NCBI GenBank assembly: GCA_902494815.1 | Contig: CABUVB010000108.1 | Coordinates: 1-6,473, forward strand | Direction of reading: 5' to 3' | DNA: 6,473 nucleotides | Origin: an uncultured Collinsella sp. | Lineage (GTDB): Bacteria > Actinomycetota > Coriobacteriia > Coriobacteriales > Coriobacteriaceae | In this document: positions 1 through 3,502 of the stretch, in pieces | Layout: each line of letters begins with the position of its first letter | Position numbering within the stretch: position 1 is the stretch's first letter | Position numbers and translations under genes: made by a program | Notes under the pieces: model-generated | What the model saw: only the letters and a program-made list of their open reading frames with translations | Databases searched by the model: none | Told to the model about the DNA's origin: nothing

Positions 1-300
1 GTTGGTGGTGAGCGTCTCGGTTGCGGACATGCCCACATTGAGCTCGTTGAAACCGGCCTCGGCCCAGATGCCGTGGCCCGGGACAACATCGGGGACGCTC
101 GTGTAGCGCATGGGGTTATTGGGCAGTTCAACGGTCAGGTGGCTCAGGACGCTTGTGTAGACGCGCGGCTGCTCGTCGGGATGCACCACGCGCATACGTT
201 TGGGCTCAAACACCCCGTTGGACGAGTCCTCGTTACGCGCGACCAGGGTCGACCCGTCGTAGCTTGCGTTTTTACCGACCAGAATCGTTGTGCACGGCAT
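1..300 (-). CDS. C69-family dipeptidase (PepDA-like), N-terminal 100 residues, cut by window edge
   Basis: The minus strand from 300 to 1 is an open frame of 100 codons with no stop, so the gene continues beyond the left edge. It begins MPCTTILVGKNASYDGSTLV, followed by ARNEDSSN and later PDEQPRVYTSV, RYTSVPDV, GIWAEAGFNELNV and MSATETLTTN. These segments match the start of family C69 dipeptidases such as lactobacillar PepDA as I remember them. Family members are N-terminal-nucleophile hydrolases that cleave dipeptides; the nucleophile would be Cys3 here. The ATG at 298-300 is preferred because AAGGAGG (complement of 307-313) lies six bases upstream. An in-frame ATG at 304-306 touches the ribosome site and is too close. 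No signal peptide is visible, so a cytoplasmic role in peptide use is likely. The gene appears monocistronic at its 5' end. Family assignment is secure; substrate is not. Confidence 0.9.
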   Translation of the reverse strand, partial: MPCTTILVGKNASYDGSTLVARNEDSSNGVFEPKRMRVVHPDEQPRVYTSVLSHLTVELPNNPMRYTSVPDVVPGHGIWAEAGFNELNVGMSATETLTTN

Positions 301-336
301 GCGCATCCTCCTTGAGCGAAGAAATCAAACGGCAAC

Positions 337-365
337 AGTGTATCGCTTCGGCGCAGAAAGGGCGA
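337..365 (-). promoter_or_regulatory. Candidate promoter for the C69 dipeptidase gene
   Basis: On the minus strand a -10-like TACACT (337-342) lies about 37 bases before the dipeptidase ATG. Seventeen bases further upstream is TCGCCC (360-365), a poor -35 match. Transcription would start near 330 and give a leader of about 30 bases carrying the AAGGAGG ribosome site. The -10 is reasonable and the -35 weak, so this is tentative. The inverted-repeat element at 382-622 lies just upstream. Confidence 0.3.
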
Positions 366-414
366 AACCACGGCGCTGGCAACCCCTGTGGTCAAAAAAT
401 GCCAAATATGAGTA

Positions 415-435
415 CTGTCACTAATTTAGTAACAG
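415..435. promoter_or_regulatory. Near-perfect 21-base palindrome, operator-like
   Basis: The sequence is CTGT-C-ACTAA-T-TTAGT-A-ACAG. Apart from the central T and one C/A mismatch pair, both halves match. It sits at the inner end of the left arm of the inverted-repeat element, upstream of the dipeptidase promoter candidate. This dyad is the size of a dimeric repressor site, but no regulator in the window points to it. It may equally be part of the repeat's own structure. Confidence 0.3.
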
Positions 436-508
436 CAATTTTGCTACGCATGGGTGTCGAAAGTCTACATTTGTTCAAAAATTAGATGATGTACTTCCCC
501 ATAGGTCC

Positions 509-552
509 AATAAAATAGGCTCTCTATCGATAATAAATATCGTTAGAGAGCC
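509..552 (-). terminator. Intrinsic terminator of the fchA-folD operon
   Basis: GGCTCTCTA (518-526) pairs with TAGAGAGCC (544-552), nine pairs. After one T/T mismatch come five more pairs (528-532 with 538-542) and a five-base loop. On the minus strand the hairpin is followed by TATTTTATT (509-517), a moderate T-rich tail. It lies about 100 bases past the folD stop, in the direction of folD transcription, with no other gene between. It is also the centre of the inverted-repeat element, so the operon may be using a terminator carried by the repeat. Confidence 0.6.
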
Positions 553-653
553 AAATTAACCTAAAATATATGTGACTATCTTGGCAACAGTACTCATATT
601 TGGCATTTTTTGTCCACGGGGTATAGAACTAACCCCTCAAACAGCCCAAACGC

Positions 654-1508
654 CTATTTCGATGCGCGCTCCGCCGCCTCAATCACGTGTTTGGCGAGAA
701 TCGCGGTGGTCACAGCCCCCACGCCGCCCGGCACGGGCGTGATGGCGTTAACGACCGGCTCCGCAGCATCAAAATCGATGTCCCCGACCAGCTTGCCAGC
801 AGCCTCGTCCCAGTTAATGCCAACATCAATGATCGTCTGGCCCTCGCGAACGGCATCCGCGCCAATCGTGCTCGCGCGTCCAACGGCCGCAACAACGATA
901 TCGGCAGAACGGCACTCGGCAGCAAGATCGCGTGTATGCGTATGGCACGTCGTCACCGTGGCATTGCGAGCCGTAAGTGCGGCGGCAACGGGACGCCCGA
1001 TCACCAGCGAGCGCCCGACCACAGCAACCTTAGCTCCATCCAGCTCAACGCCGTAATGATCCAGCAAAGCAAGCACGGCTTCGGCTGTGCAGGGGGCAAA
1101 ACCCTCGCCGCGCCCCGAAAGCGTGGTGAGCAGCGAAGCCGGCGTCATGGAGTCAACGTCCTTGGCGGGATCGAGCGCTGCGGCGACGGCGTTCTCGTCA
1201 AGGCCGGCGGGCAGCGGGCGGAACATCAAACAGCCATGAACAGCCGAATCGGTATTGATGTCCTCGATGGCCGTCAACAGCTCGTCCTGCGAAACATCGG
1301 CAGAAAGCAAAACGCGACGAGCCTCAATCCCCACTTTTTCGCAGCGCTTGAGCGCACCGCGCTCGTAGGATAGGTCGTCCTCGCGTTCACCTACACGCAC
1401 GATAGCCAACGTCGGAACAACGCCCCGCTCGCGCAGGGCTGCGCAGCGAGCAGCAAGTTCCTCAGTCAAAGCGCGAGCAACGGGAGCACCCTTCAGCAGT
1501 TCAGCCAT
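654..1508 (-). CDS. folD: Methylenetetrahydrofolate dehydrogenase, FolD family, with cyclohydrolase residues replaced
   Basis: The 284-residue product is full length for FolD, the cytoplasmic enzyme that normally interconverts methylene-, methenyl- and 10-formyl-tetrahydrofolate using NAD(P). Landmarks in order: SYERGALKRCEKVGI (47-61), GCLMFRPLPAGLD (92-104), KDVD (116-119), the nucleotide-binding stretch VAVVGRSLVIGRPVA, then IIDVGIN, and ITPVPGGVGAVTT near the end. Aligned by eye with E. coli FolD, the catalytic Tyr is kept (Tyr48), but the Lys of the Y-x3-K motif is Ala52 and the Gln of the VQLPLP segment is Phe96. In characterised members these two residues are needed for the cyclohydrolase half, so this copy is probably mainly a dehydrogenase. 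The ATG at 1506-1508 is chosen because it opens the conserved region and has AGAGAGG upstream; a longer frame would run into fchA. The fchA stop is two bases upstream, so the genes are translationally close. The family is certain; loss of the second activity is inferred. Confidence 0.95.
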   Translation of the reverse strand: MAELLKGAPVARALTEELAARCAALRERGVVPTLAIVRVGEREDDLSYERGALKRCEKVGIEARRVLLSADVSQDELLTAIEDINTDSAVHGCLMFRPLPAGLDENAVAAALDPAKDVDSMTPASLLTTLSGRGEGFAPCTAEAVLALLDHYGVELDGAKVAVVGRSLVIGRPVAAALTARNATVTTCHTHTRDLAAECRSADIVVAAVGRASTIGADAVREGQTIIDVGINWDEAAGKLVGDIDFDAAEPVVNAITPVPGGVGAVTTAILAKHVIEAAERASK

Positions 1509-1510
1509 GG

Positions 1511-2143
1511 CTATCCTCTCTTCCTTGCAGCGTCGGAGGCGCGGCGCGCCAGCGCATCGGCGCGCGGCAACCATGTGTCGAGCGACTCATCACACGCCGT
1601 CTCGAGCTCCTTAGCACGAGCGCGATCCTTCATAGACGTGGTGTTCGCAAAGAGCGTCAAGCTCGCGCCCTGCATAGCGGCACGGCAGAACACGGCGCCG
1701 CACGCCACATCGGACAGCAGTTGACGCGAACCCTTGTCGGCCATGTCCTCGAGCAGCGCCAGCGCACGCCCGCAGGCATCCATAATGCGATACGGCGGCA
1801 GAGCGGCCACATGCAGCGCATCCTGAATCGCGGTCGCTCGAGTCGGATCGTCACGCGGAATACCGTACGCCGCGGACACCTGCCCGTAGGCACGAACGTC
1901 CTCGGCAACCAACTCGACAAGCTCCTGGGACAGCTCATCAGCCTGAGCAAACGCGCGCGCCAGGTCATCCGCACGATCAGCAAGCGCGGGATTGGTCGCA
2001 CCGTAGCGGGCAACCATTCCGCACAGCGAGGCGCCCAGTGCACCTACAAAGGCGCTCGCGCTACCGCCGCCGGGAACCGGCTCGCGTGCGGCAAGCGCCT
2101 CGGCAAACTCTCGACATGTTTTATCCATCATCTCTTGGCTCAT
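1511..2143 (-). CDS. fchA: FchA-like methenyltetrahydrofolate cyclohydrolase / cyclodeaminase-family protein
   Basis: This 210-residue, mostly helical protein belongs to the cyclodeaminase/cyclohydrolase family (the C-terminal domain of formiminotransferase-cyclodeaminase, and stand-alone FchA). The signature PVPGGGSASA is at residues 22-31, and GASLCGMVARY and a helical C-terminal half follow; length is usual for stand-alone members. Members either deaminate formimino-THF or hydrolyse methenyl-THF to 10-formyl-THF, in the cytoplasm. The next gene, two bases away, is folD, and no histidine-degradation gene is visible, so the cyclohydrolase role is favoured here. The ATG at 2141-2143 is preferred over an in-frame GTG at 2147-2149: GAAGG lies nine bases before the ATG but only three before the GTG. 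It is first in the operon, with a promoter at 2221-2249. Family assignment is firm; the exact reaction is inferred from context. Confidence 0.88.
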   Translation of the reverse strand: MSQEMMDKTCREFAEALAAREPVPGGGSASAFVGALGASLCGMVARYGATNPALADRADDLARAFAQADELSQELVELVAEDVRAYGQVSAAYGIPRDDPTRATAIQDALHVAALPPYRIMDACGRALALLEDMADKGSRQLLSDVACGAVFCRAAMQGASLTLFANTTSMKDRARAKELETACDESLDTWLPRADALARRASDAARKRG

Positions 2144-2169
2144 ACGCACGCACCTTCAAGTCATATACA

Positions 2170-2195
2170 TCGGTCGGGTGGCAACCGCCGACCGA
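2170..2195 (-). other. Hairpin in the fchA leader
   Basis: TCGGTCGG (2170-2177) is the exact inverse of 2188-2195, giving an eight-pair GC-rich stem with a ten-base loop. It falls inside the predicted fchA leader, ending about 26 bases before the ATG. It has no T tail, so it is not a terminator. It could affect mRNA stability or translation. It does not match the tetrahydrofolate riboswitch consensus as I remember it. Confidence 0.4.
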
Positions 2196-2220
2196 CCGCA
2201 TCAATCACATAATGGTGCTA

Positions 2221-2249
2221 AGTCTAGCCCATAAGTACATGAGCGTCAG
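2221..2249 (-). promoter_or_regulatory. Promoter of the fchA-folD operon
   Basis: On the minus strand CTGACG (2244-2249) matches a -35 in four of six positions. After exactly 17 bases comes TAGACT (2221-2226), a four-of-six -10. Transcription would start near 2214, giving a leader of about 70 bases to the fchA ATG. This is one of the better sigma70-type matches in the window. Confidence 0.5.
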
Positions 2250-2304
2250 CGCACCTGGCCATCGCGGATTTCTATGACGAACGATAGGCCTCGGCACCGC
2301 AAAC

Positions 2305-2323
2305 ATGGGACACATGGCCCACC
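2305..2323. repeat. 19-base direct repeat, copy 1, with dyad core
   Basis: ATGGGACACATGGCCCACC occurs here and, identically, at 2513-2531. Its core TGGG-A-CA-CA-TG-G-CCCA is a near palindrome (12 of 16 positions symmetric), like a binding site for a dimeric regulator. Similarity between the copies continues at a lower level for about 33 bases downstream, through TCCG, CGT and GGCA, so a whole upstream region appears duplicated. This copy lies between the fchA promoter and the orphan terminator unit. Confidence 0.7.
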
Positions 2324-2360
2324 TTTCGAGACTTCCGGACGTCAAAAACTGAGGCATATC

Positions 2361-2466
2361 TATAAACAAGGAACCTGTTGGGGCAACGCCCACGCACGCG
2401 CGCCCCATTAAATCAACGGGCACCTCACCCCGGGGAGGGCCGACAGCATCGGCCCTCCCCTCTTTT
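2361..2466 (+). ncRNA. Possible small transcript with no clear gene, ending at a strong terminator
   Basis: A -10-like TATAAA (2361-2366) lies 38 bases after repeat copy 1, and a 12-pair terminator ends the stretch at 2466. A transcript starting near 2372 would be about 95 bases long. TGGGGC (2379-2384) could pair with GCCCCA (2402-2407) to form a first hairpin. The only gene upstream, fchA, runs the other way, so this rightward terminator has no annotated gene to serve. It could end a small RNA or be the remnant of a deleted gene. No known RNA family was recognised, and the -35 is poor. The spacing of parts is seen; transcription is inferred. Confidence 0.3.
2432..2466 (+). terminator. Strong rightward intrinsic terminator without an obvious gene
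   Basis: GGGGAGGGCCGA (2432-2443) and TCGGCCCTCCCC (2449-2460) form a perfect 12-pair stem around the loop CAGCA, followed by TCTTTT (2461-2466). Read on the minus strand there is no T-rich tail, so it acts rightward. It resembles the terminator after the lipoprotein gene at 3270-3302 (shared GGGAGGGCCG arm). Confidence 0.88.
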
Positions 2467-2512
2467 GCGACCGCACATATTGCCACTTGTCGGCGCAATT
2501 CCAGCCCCCAGA

Positions 2513-2531
2513 ATGGGACACATGGCCCACC
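2513..2531. repeat. 19-base direct repeat, copy 2, upstream of the lipoprotein gene
   Basis: Identical to copy 1 at 2305-2323, 208 bases away. It ends 72 bases before the lipoprotein ATG. Possible -10 elements TACAGT (2551-2556) and TAATCC (2566-2571) lie 20 and 35 bases downstream, so the repeat sits at or just above the -35 region. Neither has a good -35, which suits a promoter that depends on an activator. The lipoprotein promoter is presumably within 2525-2575. Confidence 0.65.
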
Positions 2532-2603
2532 CTAGCGAGCCGTCCGCGCGTACAGTAAAGGCAGGTAATCCATGGGCGGTTACAGATCGAGGAGGACACG
2601 ACC

Positions 2604-3197
2604 ATGAAAAAGAAGGCCTTTGCGATTCTCACCCTCTGCATCAGTCTCTTTGCCGCGGTTGCCCTGGTGGGTTGTGGCGGAAACGGCGACGCTACCGGCA
2701 GTGGCGGTGACGGCGGCGCGGAAAAGCCAGCCGTGGATATGAGGACCGACTTCATTTGGTTTAAGGTCGAAGTCCCCGAGGGCGTCGAAATCACGGACGT
2801 CGCAGGCGATACCGCCGACAGGGCCCAGTTTAAGTTCACCGAGAGCGAGCATGCCAGCGACCGCTTCATCCCCGTCTTCGATCCTGACAAGAACGCCGAT
2901 GAACTGTTTGACTACGAGGCAAAGTGGAAGGCCAACTCCGGATGGACCGAGAGCGATCCCGTTAAGTACAACGGCAAGACCTGGCGCAGCGCCTACTTTA
3001 CGCACTCGGGCGGCGTGACGACCGAGTACTTCACTGACGTTGACGGCGGCAGTGTGTACGTACGTATCGACAATGTCGAGGAGCACAAGGACGCCGTCGA
3101 GACCATGATGAAGTCTCTGGAGTTTGCCGACGACATCGCCAAGGCCAAGACCGAGGCCATGGACGTCAAGCTCGAGGATATCGAGATCAAGCGCTAA
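2604..3197 (+). CDS. Secreted lipoprotein of unknown function
   Basis: The 197-residue product starts with a classic lipoprotein signal: MKKK, a hydrophobic stretch (5-22) and the lipobox LVGC, with the lipid-modified cysteine at 24. A Gly/Asp/Ser-rich tether (25-40) leads to one soluble domain. Visible pieces are DFIWFKVEVPEGVEITD, WKANSGW, YNGKTWRS, TTEYF and a closing SVYVRIDNVEEHKDAVETMMKS helix. The pattern recalls small lipid-anchored PsbP/DcrB-type beta-alpha domains, but I do not recognise the family and give no function. It would face outward from the membrane. The start is supported by AGGAGG (2590-2595), eight bases before the ATG. It has its own upstream region and terminator, so it is probably monocistronic. 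That it is a real lipoprotein gene is clear; its role is unknown. Confidence 0.9.
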   Translation: MKKKAFAILTLCISLFAAVALVGCGGNGDATGSGGDGGAEKPAVDMRTDFIWFKVEVPEGVEITDVAGDTADRAQFKFTESEHASDRFIPVFDPDKNADELFDYEAKWKANSGWTESDPVKYNGKTWRSAYFTHSGGVTTEYFTDVDGGSVYVRIDNVEEHKDAVETMMKSLEFADDIAKAKTEAMDVKLEDIEIKR

Positions 3198-3269
3198 GCG
3201 ACTGGCGAGCACAACGGGAAACACGGACGCAGTGCAAACAAGCGACGGTATCCCAGCGCTTCGTACCCA

Positions 3270-3302
3270 GGGAGGGCCGGTAAGCCGACCCTCCCCATTC
3301 TT
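3270..3302 (+). terminator. Intrinsic terminator of the lipoprotein gene
   Basis: GGGAGGGCCGG (3270-3280) pairs with CCGACCCTCCC (3285-3295) around a TAAG loop, with one C/A mismatch, followed by ATTCTT as a modest T-rich tail. It is 73 bases past the stop codon. The outer arm is nearly the same as in the orphan terminator at 2432-2466. Confidence 0.7.
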
Positions 3303-3422
3303 ATGCCGGTAGCCGACGAACGCAGGATGCCGGGCTCCAAAACCATCCCAGACGTGATAACAGCACAAATAGACAAGTGCCCCAACACGTCCGCCCGCCG
3401 ATTTATAGCGCCGCGCAGGCAA

Positions 3423-3459
3423 TTTAAACCGGCGTCTTTAAACATCTGGGCAGTATAGT
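3423..3459 (+). promoter_or_regulatory. Candidate promoter region of the phospholipase gene
   Basis: TATAGT (3454-3459) is a five-of-six -10, 44 bases before the phospholipase ATG; the matching -35 position (GGCGTC, 3431-3436) is poor. Two copies of TTTAAAC (3423-3429 and 3437-3443) lie 14 bases apart just upstream, where an activator could sit. The 3303-3422 stretch before it shows nothing else I can name. Confidence 0.4.
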
Positions 3460-3502
3460 GACCAAAACAAGTGCATAACCGCACCCTGCGAACGGAGGAG
3501 AT

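Larger units (their letters stand above)
382..622. repeat. AT-rich element with long terminal inverted repeats (MITE-like or regulatory repeat)
   Basis: Positions 393-418 and 587-612 are a perfect 26-base inverted repeat with core GCCAAATATGAGTACTGT on the left arm. The arms extend outward to 382 and 622 with one mismatch and one extra base. Inward, homology continues at roughly 70% for about 20 more bases, to around 439 and 567. By hand count 421-600 is about 34% GC, well below the flanking genes. No credible coding frame lies between the arms, and the centre holds the hairpin at 518-552. The heptamer AACCCCT occurs at 381-387 and 631-637, but the right copy is 14 bases from the arm end, so it is not a convincing target-site duplication. 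The layout fits a non-autonomous mobile element or a dispersed intergenic repeat. Symmetry is seen directly; mobility is inferred. Confidence 0.65.

Noticed and set aside
381..637. AACCCCT at both sides of the inverted-repeat element as a target-site duplication
   Set aside because: The left copy overlaps the arm and the right copy is 14 bases beyond it, so the geometry is wrong for a simple insertion footprint.
687..1373. A 228-codon plus-strand frame opposite folD, and other long frames opposite fchA, the lipoprotein and the phospholipase
   Set aside because: These lack ribosome sites and recognisable domains. They lie on the strand opposite clearly conserved genes, as expected for antisense frames in GC-rich coding DNA.
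1509..1574. A 22-residue N-terminal extension of FolD
   Set aside because: The extra residues (starting MVAARRCAGAP) overlap the end of fchA, are not part of the FolD fold and have no ribosome site. The ATG at 1506-1508 fits the family and has one.
2174..2195. GGGTGGCAACCGC on the plus strand, similar to the T-box antiterminator core
   Set aside because: It would need a long upstream T-box leader, which here is inside fchA on the other strand, and an aminoacyl-tRNA synthetase or amino-acid gene downstream. Neither is present, and the ACC spacing has an extra base. The segment is better explained by the fchA leader hairpin.
2274..2411. A 45-codon rightward frame (starts MTNDRPRHRKHG, stop at 2409-2411) ending just before the orphan terminator
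   Set aside because: There is no ribosome site before the ATG, third-position GC looks random rather than high as in the neighbouring genes, and the frame includes the duplicated repeat. It is more likely chance, though a ribosome-profiling signal would change this.
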